From NCBI GenBank assembly GCA_029204225.1, contig MU832241.1:17058-81057 (forward strand): a DNA stretch of 64,000 nucleotides, in the 5' to 3' direction. Both the position numbers and the translations under genes were made by a program. Shown here piece after piece: positions 11,930 through 24,031 of this stretch. The first letter of the stretch is position 1. Every line of letters starts with the position of its first letter. Source of the stretch: Diphasiastrum complanatum (Eukaryota > Streptophyta > Lycopodiopsida > Lycopodiales > Lycopodiaceae). The notes under the pieces are model-generated. The model was not told the origin of the DNA. It did not search any database and was given only the letters and a program-made list of their open reading frames with translations.

Positions 11930-12753
11930 ACGTTTATCATATTCATCCCAAATGTGATTGGCGTGTCCATGGTGTAACATCTGGGTGAAGAAGTACTAGG
12001 TTCTGGATCTGATTCATATTGACATGCCTGGTAGTCAATAGTTGCTAATGCATCTGTCCATATCACGACATCTGTCTCTGAATCATAGTGATCTCGCTTG
12101 GCTGGCCTTGGGCGATCAATCGTGTGATCTGTCATGGATGATCCGTCATCAGCTTTGGGTGCAATAGGTTTCACCACCCATGTGGTTGGATCAACCTTTA
12201 TAGCCTGTTCTCTGTTCTCGAAGGTGAGTTTTCCCGTACCCCAGTTGTGTACTACTTGCACAGTCCTCAACCATGGTCTTCCCAGTAAGACACGGTATGC
12301 AGATGGAGATTCAGGTATATCCATGACTACAAAAGTAATCACAAACTGCATGCCTGCTATCTTTACAGGGATATCGACAACTACACCTTCCGGTTTCACA
12401 CAGGATTGATCTGTCAGCTTGATGGCGAATCTTGCTGGCTTCAACCCTTGTAAACCCCATTTTTCATATAAAGTAGTGGAGATCAAATTGACACTCGATC
12501 CTCCATCTACCACTGCTGCCTCGTTCTCATATCTCTTGTGTTTGATGGGCAAAGTGATGTTGTGTTCCTCACTTTTCCATGCTGCTCCGATGTGGAGGAC
12601 GTTACTTGTTTCTTCATAGCCCTTACAATATATGGGCTCAGGTGCTACTGGCTCCTCATCTGCTTTGGCCCATTCAACTAGAAGGTTTTTCGCTTGTGGT
12701 GCAATCCGTAGTAGTTCTCCGAGTGGTAAACTAACATGGCTTGATAACATTTT
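11930..12753 (-). pseudogene. Gypsy aspartic protease region
   Basis: A long minus-strand frame runs through LSSHVSLPLGELLRIAPQAK and ILPIKHKR-type text. The protease signature follows as AAVVDGGSSVNLISTTLY, where the usual D(T/S)G is D-G-G, then VVDIPVKIAGMQFVITFVVM and YRVLLGRPWL with the hydrophobic-Gly motif before an acidic linker. It would cleave Gag-Pol. The frame is intact for about 275 codons, longer than any other gypsy domain here. Its true N-terminus is lost at the Copia junction. A DGGSSVN active site occurs in some plant gypsy lineages; I do not assign a clade. Confidence 0.85.
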
Positions 12754-13828
12754 GTTGTGGGGTCCTTGATGTTGTATACTCCCTCTTGATCCCATGCTCA
12801 TCACAAAAGGCCTTGAAATTGTTAGATATGTACTCACCACCATTGTCACCTCTCAAGCACTTGATCTTTGTGGAGAATTGGTTCTCCCTTGCATTCTTGA
12901 ACTTGACAAAGACATCATACACTTCATCCTTGCTCTTTAGTAGATAGATCCAACAAAATCTACTAAAATCATCAATGGATGTTACATACATCTTAGCTCC
13001 ACTATTGCTAATTGTAGTAAATCCATGAATATCTGAATGTACAAGTTGAAAAGTCTTTGTAGATCTAGAAATAGATCTAGTATAAGGTAGTCTATGTGAC
13101 TTAGACAAAGCACAAGACTCACAAACATGCTTGTCATTACTTAAGAAACTTGGAACACCAATCACAACCTTCTTCCTTTCCATTACCTCCAATGACTTGA
13201 AGTTGAGGTGTCCCATCCTTTTGTGCCAAACCTCTTGAATAGAAATTTGCTCCCTTGCAACACATCCAACTTGGTTAGCAATAACACAAGCATCAAGTTT
13301 GAACAACTTCCCTTGCCTTTTACCTATTCCAATCAAAACATCCTTCCTTTTGATCAAACAAGCATCTCCATCAAGCTCCACCTTGAGGCCCTTACTTATA
13401 GATGGAATAAACAAGACATCCTCCAAATGAACATTCCTATTTGTAGAGAGAGAAATAGGAATTGTGCCAATCCCTTTGATTGCACACTCACCATCATTGG
13501 CCGTGTAGATCACCCTCTTGTCATCTCCATATGCCAACAAAGAAGTGAAGTACTCTTTGTGAAAGGTCATGTGTGAACTTGCTCCACTATCAATCCACCA
13601 AGGATCTAGATCTCCATCATTAGCAAGCATATATGAAGACATCACAAAAGCATCATCATTTGCATCTTGCACATCCAAACCATCCTCATCAAGAGTAAGA
13701 TTACCTTGCTTGTCTCCTTGATCTCTCTTCTTCTTGTAGCACTCACTTGCAAAGTGTCCTTTGATGACACAATAGAAGCACTTGAGCTTTAATCTATCCT
13801 TCTTTTTGTCACTTGAAGAAGCATTCAC
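12754..13828 (-). pseudogene. Copia protease and integrase core fragment
   Basis: The long open frame begins in the gag zinc knuckle (CFYCVIKGHFASECYKK). It continues into the protease (WWIDSGASSHMTF, with catalytic DSGA), then the GAG-pre-integrase HKRMGHLNFKSLEVM and integrase core (HSDIHGF, DDFSRFCWIYLL, RGDNGGEY). It then breaks off in TTSRTPQQN, where gypsy sequence starts. About 350 codons are uninterrupted, so the loss of function comes from truncation rather than point decay. The intact frame and well-kept LTR suggest a fairly young copy. Confidence 0.92.
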
Positions 13829-14487
13829 TTGATCTTGCCCTTGGTTTTGCCCTTGAATTTACCCTTTGTAAACATAGCATCATCTTGAAGTGTCGATGTA
13901 GATCCACCTCTTGCTTGAAGCCTATATTCCTCATTGATCAAGATCTCTTGAAGATCCATCAAACTTGGCAATGTCTTTTGAATAGCAATACTTTGAACAA
14001 TGTTAGCATGAGCATCCAACAAGCCATTAAGAATCACTTGAATAAGCTCTCCTTCCTTAATGCTTTCATCTATGCAAGCTAACTCATCATTCAATGCTTT
14101 CATTTTCAAAACAAAAGTACTTGGATTTTCTTCATTCTTTTGCAAACAAGAAAAGATTTGCCTTCTTAGAGTCAACACTCTAGAAGTAGACTTGGATTCA
14201 TAAAGCTTCTTCAATGAATTCCAAGCTTCCAAAGATGATGTGCACTTACCAACTTCCTTGAGAAGTTCATTTGTAACATTCATCTTTATCATGTGTAGAG
14301 CCTTCTTGGCCCTCTTGTCATACCTCAATTGATCTTGTTGTGTTGCTGGTCTCTCCTCCAAACCTACAACAATATCCAAAACATCATTCATCTCAAGAAG
14401 TGACTCCATCCTCACTTTCCATAATGAATAGTTACTTGAGGTAAGCCTATCATTGGCTTCCAATATGAATCCAATTGAGGTTGGCAT
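13825..14487 (-). pseudogene. Copia gag (UBN2-type) of the minus-strand half
   Basis: An open frame of 220 codons starts MPTSIGFILEANDRLTSSNY and contains WKVRMESLLEMND, CTSSLEAWNSLKKLYESKS, VLTLRRQIF, ELACIDESIKEGEL and a basic KGKFKGKTKGKIK tail. This is the Copia gag core that forms the virus-like particle. The frame ends at a TAA at 13857-13859, just before the zinc-knuckle frame at 13828, so one short frame change separates gag from the rest of pol. Close relatives are at 20145-20819 (minus) and the start of element C at 41790. Confidence 0.88.
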
Positions 14488-15076
14488 GTAGCAATGACCT
14501 GATCTTCTCTTTCAACCTGCTTCAATGCACAAAGCACTCCTTTTAACAACAACAAATGCTTTCAAAAGAAATCACCAAGATTTGAAACTATCTCACAAAT
14601 TCTCTTCTAGCACTTATCCAAGCAAATCAACACATAGAATCATGGAATCTTGATCAACCTATGATCTATCCTCAATCTAATGACTTTTGCCACTTCCTAA
14701 GATTGAAACACACTCAAATGAAGTCCAGCAACCTCACTATCTAGAGATCCAATTAAAATTAGGGTTTTGACAAAATCACAAAAAATTGACTATTCCAAAT
14801 CTACATGCAAATGCTGAAAATTTGATATGCAATCTATAAGCCACCACTTAGGCTGAACCAATGATCCAAAAATCGGCCAAATCCAGCATGTGAATTCAAA
14901 AAATGGAATTGAACAAGTATATTGACCTATTTAGTGTTTTGATCTACAAAAGATCCAATCTACAAAAGCAAAAAATCCGATTTTGGTGTAGAATCCTCTC
15001 TAGCATGCTCTAGACTTGATATCTTCACCAAATCATTGATAGATCTAATTTCCTCCTTCATAACCTGAAACACAAA

Positions 15077-15087
15077 CTCTGATACCA
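15077..15087 (-). other. Primer binding site (tRNA-iMet) of Copia 5' half
   Basis: The minus strand reads TGGTATCAGAG directly after the LTR end. This is complementary to the 3' end of initiator methionine tRNA and is the standard Copia minus-strand primer site. It fixes the LTR boundary at 15087/15088. Confidence 0.9.
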
Positions 15088-15365
15088 TGTGAAAGATTTC
15101 AGATCCTTAAGATCCAATCTACTTGAATGATCTTTGGTTAGAAAGAGAAATACACTACCAATTTCACCAATGTAGAAAAATCAGCATCTACACACAATTT
15201 GAGATGCAAACACTAATAGAACTTGATCAAACTTGAATGAAATGATTATGTACTGTTGTTGTCCGTACAAAACCAGCAAGCTACTGTATTTCACACGTGT
15301 GGATCCAAAAATAGCAAATATAGATCATTCTACACATAAAATTGCAAGCAATCACCAAGCTATAC
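15088..15365 (-). repeat. Truncated Copia 5' LTR
   Basis: The terminal TGTGAAAGATTTC (plus strand) and about 275 bp after it match the inverted complement of the 3' part of the LTR at 6669-7303, including the GATCCACACRTGTG segment. Similarity stops near 15361-15366, so about 350 bp of the LTR is missing. Confidence 0.88.
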
Positions 15366-16119
<754 letters not shown>

Positions 16120-16319
16120 TCTCTCTTCCTGTCCTTCACCCAAATCATGATAAATGTTATAGTAGAGGAGTAGAGTTAAGGGAGAGTAGTGTTAGTGGTG
16201 AATAGAGCTAGGAAGGAAGTAGAAAACTAACTAAAATTATTGCAAAAAATTGGGTTGATAACTGTGGTATCTGGCAAGTATGGAGATCTAGTCAAATAAA
16301 GAGTTGATTTTTTTTTTTT

Positions 16320-17000
16320 GAGTCGGCTTGGTTGAGATTGCAATGCAAGCACTCGGTTGAGATTTCAAAAGTAAATTCGGTCGAAGTGGCACTGCAAAGA
16401 GTCGGTTAAGACTCAAGATAGAGCGTTGGTTGAGACTGAAAATTTTTGGTCAAGATCGACCTGAAAGGTTCAGTTGAGATCTGAAGGAGTTATTCGGCTG
16501 AGATCTGAGATATATCGTCGGTTGAGATCTGACAGAAAACACTCACTCGAGAGTGGACTGAAAAATTCGGTTGAGATCTGACTGAAAACACTTGGTCAAG
16601 ATTGGTCTGAAAGATTTGGTCGAGACTGGAATGAGTGATTGTCAAATGAGAGATTCGGTCGAGATCTCAACTAGGAGGCTCAGTCGAGACCATAACAGAG
16701 AGACTCGTCGAGATCCTAATCGGAGTACTCGGTCGAGATCTAAGTTATGGCTTCAGTCGAGATCTCAAAGGATCACTTCGGTTGAGAATTGAACGTTGGA
16801 CTTGGTCGAGATTATAAGTCAAGGTCGAGTCGAGAGTTTACGTGTGGTTTCAGGTTGAAATGAAATGGGGCTTGGCCCGGTCCAGACATGAGTTGTGGGA
16901 CTCAGCCAGGTGAGGAACGTGAAGTCTCGATCGAGAATACAGCTAGACACTCGGTTGAGACCAGAGTGACAGACTCGGTCGAGATGGTGGGCGTGAGACT
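16320..17000. repeat. Degenerate tandem array of a 24-25 bp unit (CTCGGTYGAGATCTGA)
   Basis: About 24 copies of a unit with core TCGGTCGAGA or TCGGTTGAGA, commonly extended to TCTGA, occur every 22-27 bp. Examples are near 16352, 16494, 16517, 16568, 16616, 16653, 16729, 16778, 16953 and 16976. The units are diverged and a gap near 16840-16925 interrupts them. The period is not a multiple of three, so a protein repeat is unlikely. The core is itself near-palindromic. Function unknown. Confidence 0.85.
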
Positions 17001-17830
17001 TCAAGAACTTGTTTGCCAACACAGATCAAATGGTTTTATGAATATGTGTGTTTGTGTAGTAGTGGAAATGGCACCAAATGTTCACAAACTAATGCTGTGA
17101 ATTTGTGAACACAATTCTTTTACGCTCTTCTTGGTCTCTTTAACTCTAAAAACCGGTCCGTTCCAAGAAGTTGGTTCATTAGGATTGATCTTTTTAGTTT
17201 GAACCGATTTAGACAGAAAGATTTAGTAATTTACTCAAACACGTTTCCCAGCCTGTCAGTGGGATGATTAGAATTCATTCACTCTAGCTACATGCATACA
17301 CACTCACATGCAACCAAGGCTCGTTCACAAACAGATCAACACTTCAAACAAGTGAACAATCAGCGATTCTTGCTACTAATTAACTCTAGATATTTAGAAA
17401 CAGTAATGCACCTAGAATAATCTACAGATCAAGAACAAGAAAGAAGAACTAACTACCTATCAGCATACTAGCAATCCAAGAATCAAGAAACACCCATCTC
17501 TTGATACTTGGATAACCCAAGAACAATCAAGAACTAGATTGTTAGAAGATATGCAAGATCTGACACACAATTTCAATCTATTTAGTTTACTTGGATGCTG
17601 AAAAATTACTTAAGCAAGAACAAGAAATCTAATCCACAACTACAATCCACATTACATAAAGGAAGAAAACATGAAATTTACTCTATTCCACATTTACAAA
17701 CAAGAGAAAGCAAAGCATGTTCATAGGAGATTCACTCAAGAAAACAGCTATAAACAAGGAGCTCCAAGATTGTCAAATACTCGTGGATGATTTTCTTTAT
17801 TCACACAAGAGAGAATGACAATACAATAAA
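17000..17830. other. Stretch with no recognised gene
   Basis: No domain-bearing frame, LTR end or repeat is evident here. The sequence leads into the tandem duplication at 17832 and may be part of the same larger repeat, but nothing ties it down. Confidence 0.4.
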
Positions 17831-17831
17831 A

Positions 17832-18640
17832 GCTCCCTCACAAGAGAGGGGGTCTCTTAAATAGACCAAGAGGCTTCCCATGTGGAGCCTAAGGGGCAAT
17901 TCCAATAATCTACAAATTCTAAGTGGAATTAGATCTTCCACTAGAGGTCACCATAAAAAAGTGGCTCACTCTAGTTTATTTAAGAGGGGTCCACATTTAT
18001 TACATTGCCTAGAAATACTACTAGCTCCTACATGGTCATTCCTTCTTTGGAATTCACCATGAGGCTCACATAACGTAGAACTGTATACCTAGCTAGTATT
18101 CCTCGGATCTCATCTTCTACCTCTTCTCAGTCCTTCTGAGACCTCCTCGGTCTAGGGTGAGAGGTCTCTTCATACAGCTCAGCTCGGCATCTTGGAGATT
18201 CCTTGGAATCTACCAACAGAGCATAACAATTCAAAGCTCCCTCACAAGAGAGGGGGTCTCTTAAATAGACCAAGAGGCTGCCCATGTGGAGCCTAAGTAA
18301 TTCTTCAAATTATAGTTTACAAATGGAATTAGCTCCTCCACTAGAGGTCACCATCAAAAGGTGGCTCACTCTATTTTATTTAAGAGGGCTCTACCACATT
18401 TATTACAAGTGTCTACACATACTAGCTCCTACATGGTCATTCCTTCTCTTGGGGTTCACCATGAGGCTCACATGATTTTAAACTGTTATCCTAGCTAGTA
18501 TTTCTCGGCTCTCATTATTCTCTTCTTCCTTAGGGACCTCCTCTGTCTAGGGTGAGAGATTCTCTTTAGAATAACTTGGCTTGGCATCTTGGGGATTCCT
18601 CAAAATCTGCCAATATCATCGCCCCCTAATCTGTTGTAGG
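17832..18640 (+). repeat. Tandem duplication with unit of about 400 bp
   Basis: Unit 1 (17832-18231) and unit 2 (18233-18640) both start AAGCTCCCTCACAAGAGAGG. Both contain CTCTTAAATAGACCAAGAGG, AGGTCACCAT, AAGTGGCTCACTCTA or a close form, ACATGGTCATTCCTTCT and a GGTCTAGGGTGAGAG end. The left edge holds a self-complementary CTCTTGTGAGGGAG-like word. Two adjacent diverged copies, probably LTR-internal or satellite-like. Confidence 0.85.
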
Positions 18641-18800
18641 ACCCACTACAACACATATGGAAGACGTCGTTTCTGCTTGGCGCTTGGAAAAGCGTGGATC
18701 TTCTATCGCTTGCGTAAAACCAGGTGCTTATTCATCGCAAAATTGTTTCGCAAAATTTGAAATCTCTCAATGGCCTTTACATTCATGCTCTCTCTCTTAT
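18520..18800 (+). repeat. Dispersed repeat, plus-strand copy
   Basis: This aligns to the reverse complement of 51370-51650. Shared words include GGCATCTTGGGGATTC, AGGACCCACTACAAC, CTTGGAAAAGCGTRGATC and CGCTTGCRTAAAACCA. It overlaps the end of the 400 bp duplication. The two copies indicate a mobile or retrotransposon-derived sequence of unknown family. Confidence 0.75.
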
Positions 18801-18989
18801 TCAATCAAATTGGCTCAATTGGTTATAATGGCATCCAAAGCTTTTCTAGTAAAACCACCCCTGGACAACACGATGTGTTCTAAATTACAAACCAAAATTA
18901 ACTTTCCAAATATTCAAAATACTCATCGCTGGGCTTCCGATACTAGTTTTCAATTTCAAACCACCTTTAGTTCTTGTTAGCATCTCTGC

Positions 18990-19790
18990 TAACACAGAAA
19001 AAATAAAAAAGAGAAAAATAAAACTCCGTGGCATGTGTTTTGTAAGTCCACATACAAGTGTTTGTTAATAAACTTCCGCCATGACATGTGTTTGTAAGCC
19101 CATGAGTAGAAGCTTAAAAAATAATAGAATAGTTTAAACTTAGATTTAGAACTTAGACTTAGGAAACCTAAGATTAGAAATATTTTATCTTAAGTTTTCC
19201 TAAGTTAAGAAACTTGGAAGTTCTAAATCCTAAGTTAGAAGTTCTAGAAAGGCTAGAAATAGATTAGTCCCATAAGTTAGTGGATACTTATGGAAGACCC
19301 TCCTTGCCATAAAAGGAGAGGTATTTGCCTTGTAAACAACACTTTTGAGATTAAGCTATTAAGTTCTCTATTTTTGAGATTATCTCTCTACTTCATTTGT
19401 GTTCTCTTTGGAAAGGTGCATAGCTTGAGGGAAGGTGCTCGGGCCTCCTCTTGCCTCCTTCTCATTGGTTTGTATTGTGGCATGTATTGATTGATTATTA
19501 ATTAGCCGCAATCTTCCATTCTAGTTCCCTTTGGATGTTAATCTAGGATTGAGTTTAATTACCTTGCTAGTTGGGTAAGCCTTAGTAAGGTTTTGTATTT
19601 TGTCATCTTGTTAGTTTCATTTCTATTTCGAGCACTAGTTTGGTAAGCCTTAGTGCTTCATCATTGTTTTCTATTTTCGCACACTATCTGAAGCTTGGTA
19701 GAAACTTTGAAAACAAACGATCCGCTCTATACTACACCACATCGTGAGTAGATCTAGCCAAACATTGACAAACCAGATTTATGTCCAACA
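18990..19790 (+). repeat. Gypsy-type LTR with TATA box (3' boundary supported by PBS)
   Basis: The right end ATGTCCAACA at 19790 is followed by TTGGCGTCATTGCCG, a primer site of the kind used by plant gypsy elements. A CATAAAAGGAGAGG box near 19309 is a plausible TATA region, followed by a transcribed leader. The left end is not defined. Internal region after 19805 is short and lacks recognisable gag. Confidence 0.6.
19139..19238. repeat. Imperfect inverted repeat (hairpin-capable)
   Basis: The left arm holds TAGAACTTAGACTTAGGAAA and CCTAAGAT. The right arm holds ATCTTAAGTTTTCCTAAG and ends GGAAGTTCTA. The arms are about 40 bp with a TAGAAATATTTT centre. It lies in the U3 part of the LTR-like region. 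Confidence 0.65.
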
Positions 19791-19791
19791 T

Positions 19792-19805
19792 TGGCGTCAT
19801 TGCCG
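19792..19805 (+). other. Gypsy-type primer binding site
   Basis: TGGCGTCATTGCCG directly follows the LTR end ACA plus one base. It resembles the tRNA-Asp-type PBS common in plant gypsy elements. Confidence 0.55.
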
Positions 19806-20099
19806 CTTTTTAAGCATTTTTTACCTAGCTTCTTTTCCTTTTGTTTCTTGCTTCCGTGTTGTGTCTTTGCTTGTTTGTCTGCCTTCTATTTTCCAACCAT
19901 AGCATGAGTCTTTTCTCCAGGTCCTACACAAGCTGCGGAGCAACTTATCAAGCCGAGGGGAAGTAACAAAAGGGTCAACTTGGGCATTTTCTTTGAGAAG
20001 AAGTGATCCAAGTACCTTTTTTCGAACCAAACAGGTATATCAGAATTCTCCAGTCTATCTGCAGCCCTAACAGGTCCTGATCTTTTATTTTAATACTTC

Positions 20100-21117
20100 C
20101 ATGAATTTTGATTTTTTGCCAAAAGAAGAAGTCTCACCTTGATCTTATCCTTTAGACCACTTGCCTTTGCCTTTGCCCTTGAACTTGCCTTTGATGAACA
20201 TAGCCTCCTCTTCATAATAAGATGTCAATGTAGATCCACCTCTTGCTTGAAGTCTAAACTTTTCTTTCACCAAGATCTCTTGCAAATCCACGATACTTGG
20301 CAAAGTATTTTGAATAGCAAAACTTTGAACAAGATTAGCATGATCATCCAACAAGCCATGAAGTATAACTTCAACAAGTTCTACCTCCTTAATGCTTTCA
20401 TCAATACATGCTAGCTCATCATTGAATGCTTTAACCCTCAAAACAAAAGCATGAGTATACTCTTCCTTATTTTGCAAACTTTGAAAGACTTGCCTCCTAA
20501 GAGTAAGCACTCTTGATGTAGACTTGGATTCATAAAGCTTCTTCAAAGCTTCCCAAGCCTCCAAAGATGATGTGCACTTACCAATCTCCTTGAGAAGTTC
20601 ATTGGCAACATTCATCTTAATCATGTGTGGAGCCCTTTTGGCCCTCTTATCATACCTCATTTGATCTTGTTGAGTTGCTGGCCTCTCCTCCACACCTGCA
20701 ACAATCTCCATCAACTCATTCATCTCCAATAAGGACTCCATCCTCACCTTCCAAGTAGAATAGTTGATTGAGGTAAGCCTATCATTGCTTTCCAACATGA
20801 ATCCACCACTTGTAGCCATGTTGCAATGACCTGATCTTCTCTTTCAACCTGTTCCAATGCACAAAGCACTCTCTTGAATGTCAACAAATGAACTCAAGAA
20901 GAAATCACAAAGATATGGAACCGCTCAAATCTCTTCTAGCACTTCTAACTAGAAAATCAACACATAGAATAGTAAAATCTTGATGAACCTATGATCTATC
21001 CTCAATTTAATGATTCTTGCCACTTCCTAAGATTGAAACACACTCAAATGAAGTTCAGTAATCTCACAAACTAGAGATTTAATCAGAATTAGGGTTTTGA
21101 CAAAATCACAAAAAATT
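20100..21117 (-). pseudogene. Copia leader and gag fragment (minus strand)
   Basis: The gag frame (20819-20145) starts MATSGGFMLESNDRLTSINY and carries WKVRMESLLEMNEL, CTSSLEAWEALKKLYESKS and a basic KGKFKGKGKGKWSKG end. It is about as long as the gag at 14487-13825 and closely related. The leader upstream (20820-21117) also matches 14488-14790. Neither LTR is present. At 21117/21118 it is fused to gypsy RT, and near 20100 it is cut. The frame is open, so this is a recent truncated copy. Confidence 0.88.
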
Positions 21118-21124
21118 GAATATC

Positions 21125-21984
21125 TCTTTGAGTACCCTTCAGCAAATCTACAAAAAAACACAGTGAAACCTAAGAATGGCTTAAGTTCACGCACTGTTTT
21201 AGGAATTGGCCAATCCACTACCGTCTTCACCTTTTCTTCGTCAATCTTGATCCCAAAGGAGGTGATCTTATGACCTAGGTAAAGAAGTTCCTTTTTAAAA
21301 AATTCGCACTTTGATTCTTTTGCATAAAGCTTCTCTTGTCTTAAGATACGTAAGATGGTATGGAGTTGCTTAGCATGCTCTTTGAGTGTTCTGCTAAAGA
21401 TTAGAATATCGTCCAGAAACACTACTATGAACTCTCCCAAATATGGACGAAATAAATCGTTCATCATTTGTTGGAAAGTAGCCAGTGCATTTGTCAAACC
21501 AAAGGGCAAACAAGAAACTCATAGTGGCCAAACCTGGTCCTAAAATAGATTTTAGACACATCTTCCGAATGTATCCTAATCTGATGGTATCCCGTACATA
21601 AATTAATTTTCGTGAAGTATTTGCTCCATTCAATCGATCTATGAGATCATCCATCCTGGGCAACGAGTATTTATTTTTAATTGTAAGTTTGTTCAGACCC
21701 TTGTAATCTATACATAGTCGGAAACTCCCATCTTTCTTACTCTTAAGAAGGACAGGTGCTCCCAATGGAGATTTACTAGGTCTTATGTGTCCCATCCTGA
21801 GATACTCCTCGATCTGCCTAGCCACTTTCTCCTCTTCCTTCTGACTAAACCGATATGGTTGTCTGAAGATAGGACGGTTATCGGGCAAAAGATCTATCTT
21901 ATGATCTACTGACCGAGCGGGTGGTAGTTCATAAGGTAGCTTCTTTGGAAAAACTTCCGTAAACTCTTGTTTTAAATCTTGCAA
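21125..21984 (-). pseudogene. Gypsy element 2 reverse transcriptase
   Basis: The fingers and palm are seen as [54 protein letters not shown] and [17 protein letters not shown] (each segment listed separately along the frame). After a frameshift near 21500, [18 protein letters not shown] and the catalytic [12 protein letters not shown] (FLDD box) follow, then KCEFFKKELLYLGHKIT and the thumb up to about 21125. The RT is complete except for its C-terminal edge. It is broken by a region of frame loss (about 21600-21500) and the fusion at 21118. Confidence 0.9.
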
Positions 21985-21999
21985 AAGCTGTTGTTCCTA

Positions 22000-22700
22000 A
22001 TGCAAATTTTTGGTGTTAAAGCATGAAAACACATTCACATCCCCAACATCACAATGCATATGAGATTTCAAAAGCAAGTGAAAGGGTTCATACTCAAAAT
22101 CATGAAGTTTCTCAATTAATTCAGCTGAGGAAATCATCGGCGATGGAAGTACATCGGTCTCTCCAGAAATAGAGACAATCTGATCAAACTTATCTTTAAT
22201 TACCATAGAATGATTTTTAAAATCTATCTCTAAAGAGTGTGACTTGCCAAAAATTCATTCGTAGCCCAAAATTACATTAGTCCGGTCCAGATTCATGACA
22301 TGAAAATCTAACGGCTCAACATAGTCCTGCATCCGAAGCTCTAAGTTTGAGAGTTTGACATCCCAAATCTCAGTGTCCAACCCTGAGGCAAGATGGACCA
22401 CGTAACGGTGATCACATGGCCATGGTGGGCACTCGGAGCTTCTGCACAAGTCGAGCATTCAAAAAATTGTGAGTACTACTTGAATCAAATAGCACATTCA
22501 TGTCTTTCCCCAAAATATTGCCTCTCACAGGAAACAATTTATTAGGCTTGAAAGAGAGTGCACTAAAGTTACAAGTACAGTCACAATTATTCAACAAATT
22601 GACTTCCAATTTACCAGTCGGTAAATCCACAGTCATGAAACTTGACGACTTTGCTTTCCGTTCAGGACACTGTTTGGCACGGTGCTCGGGTTTATTGCAG
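22000..22700 (-). pseudogene. Gypsy element 2 protease and linker
   Basis: The zinc knuckle CFLCNKPEHRAKQCPE (CX2CX4HX4C) precedes the protease, where VLFDSSSTHNFLNARLV matches the usual FDSGATHNF pattern but has DSS instead of DSG. That change would be expected to kill the enzyme. Downstream MNLDRTNVILGYE gives the second-half hydrophobic-Gly motif. Frame changes near 22430, 22255 and 22000 break it into pieces. Confidence 0.85.
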
Positions 22701-23373
22701 AGGAAACACAGATTTTGTTTAAGTGCCGCCAACCGTGCTTTGTCTTTGACCACCAGTTTTTTCTTCTTCTTCTTCTTCTTTGACTGTTGGTACGCTTCTG
22801 CTCCCAGCTCGTCAAAAACTTCTTTTTTATGCTTGTTAAATTTTTCCAGTTCTCGGCTGCCCATTTTGCAATATACAACTCGGAATCGTCTATCGCGACA
22901 AAAGCTTTCCGGAATTCTGTGAGGAATCCAGCCCAAGTCACCGATTTCGTGGAAAGTTCCCTCCACCAAGAAGAGGCTTTACCTTCCAGAAACAATAGAA
23001 CCGATGATATTCGTTTATCCTCTGGGACGTTGTGCAAGCTAAAATAGCTTGTCCAACGGTTTATCCAGTCTTCAACAACTTCCGAACATTTAAACTTTTT
23101 ATCGCTGAAAAATATTTCCGGTTGGTAGCCCAAGTTGTTAGAGTTAATAGCTTGCAGTTGATTAGATAGATTTTGAATTTGTTTATCCCATTGTTTATTG
23201 CTCTGATGAAGTTCTAAAACTGCCTTGCCTAAGGTTTGCAACAGTTTTTCTGAGTCTAGGGTGTCATCACTACCGGGTGAGGCCGGTTGAATCTTCGTAT
23301 TTTTCCCATCACTTCTTGGTGATGTCGGGTGAATCTCAGTAGCACCCCCCTCCAAAATTTCATCAGTATCCAT
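22700..23373 (-). pseudogene. Gypsy element 2 gag (retrotrans_gag type)
   Basis: An open frame starts MDTDEILEGGATEIHPTSP. It has a coiled-coil-like LLQTLGKAVLELHQSNKQWD and the capsid part VVEDWINRWTSYFSLH, RISSVLLFLEGKASSWWREL and FLTEFRKAFVAIDDSELY. A frame change near 22900 follows and a poly-Lys stretch near 22760 precedes the zinc knuckle. The capsid text is the standard retrotransposon gag fold. A (TTC)n-like tract on the plus strand encodes the Lys run. Confidence 0.88.

Positions 23374-24031
<658 letters not shown>

Larger units (their letters stand above)
8345..12753 (-). mobile_element. Ty3/gypsy element 1, protease to integrase, minus strand
   Basis: Minus-strand order is aspartic protease (12753-11930), reverse transcriptase (11900-11219), an insertion of about 1.2 kb (11225-10036), RNase H (10030-9716), then the zinc-binding and core integrase (9653-8345). 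This is the Ty3/gypsy order (RT-RH before IN). The 5' end is cut at 12753/12754, where it meets Copia integrase sequence. Its gag may be the separate remnant at 2461-4018. Every domain carries stops or frameshifts. Confidence 0.88.
12754..15365 (-). mobile_element. Copia element, 5' half (LTR to integrase), minus strand
   Basis: On the minus strand this runs from a 5'-truncated LTR (15365-15088) through a PBS, leader, gag (14487), protease and integrase core, stopping at 12754 just after TTSRTPQQN. The downstream RT and RNase H are missing here; a sister copy of that half lies at 4019-7303 in the opposite orientation. The family is the same, as shown by the shared LTR and the 520 bp shared integrase segment. 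Confidence 0.9.
21118..23373 (-). mobile_element. Ty3/gypsy element 2: gag, protease, RT (truncated)
   Basis: Minus-strand order is gag (23373-22700), zinc knuckle and protease (22760-22420), then RT (21984-21125). RNase H and integrase are absent, because the element is cut at 21118 by Copia leader sequence. The sequence is unlike gypsy element 1 (different protease and RT text), so it is a second lineage. The leader upstream of 23373 has no clear LTR end. Confidence 0.88.

Noticed and set aside
16320-17000. CRISPR-like array
   Set aside because: Units are degenerate, have no constant-length unique spacers and lie in eukaryotic DNA; it is a minisatellite-like repeat.
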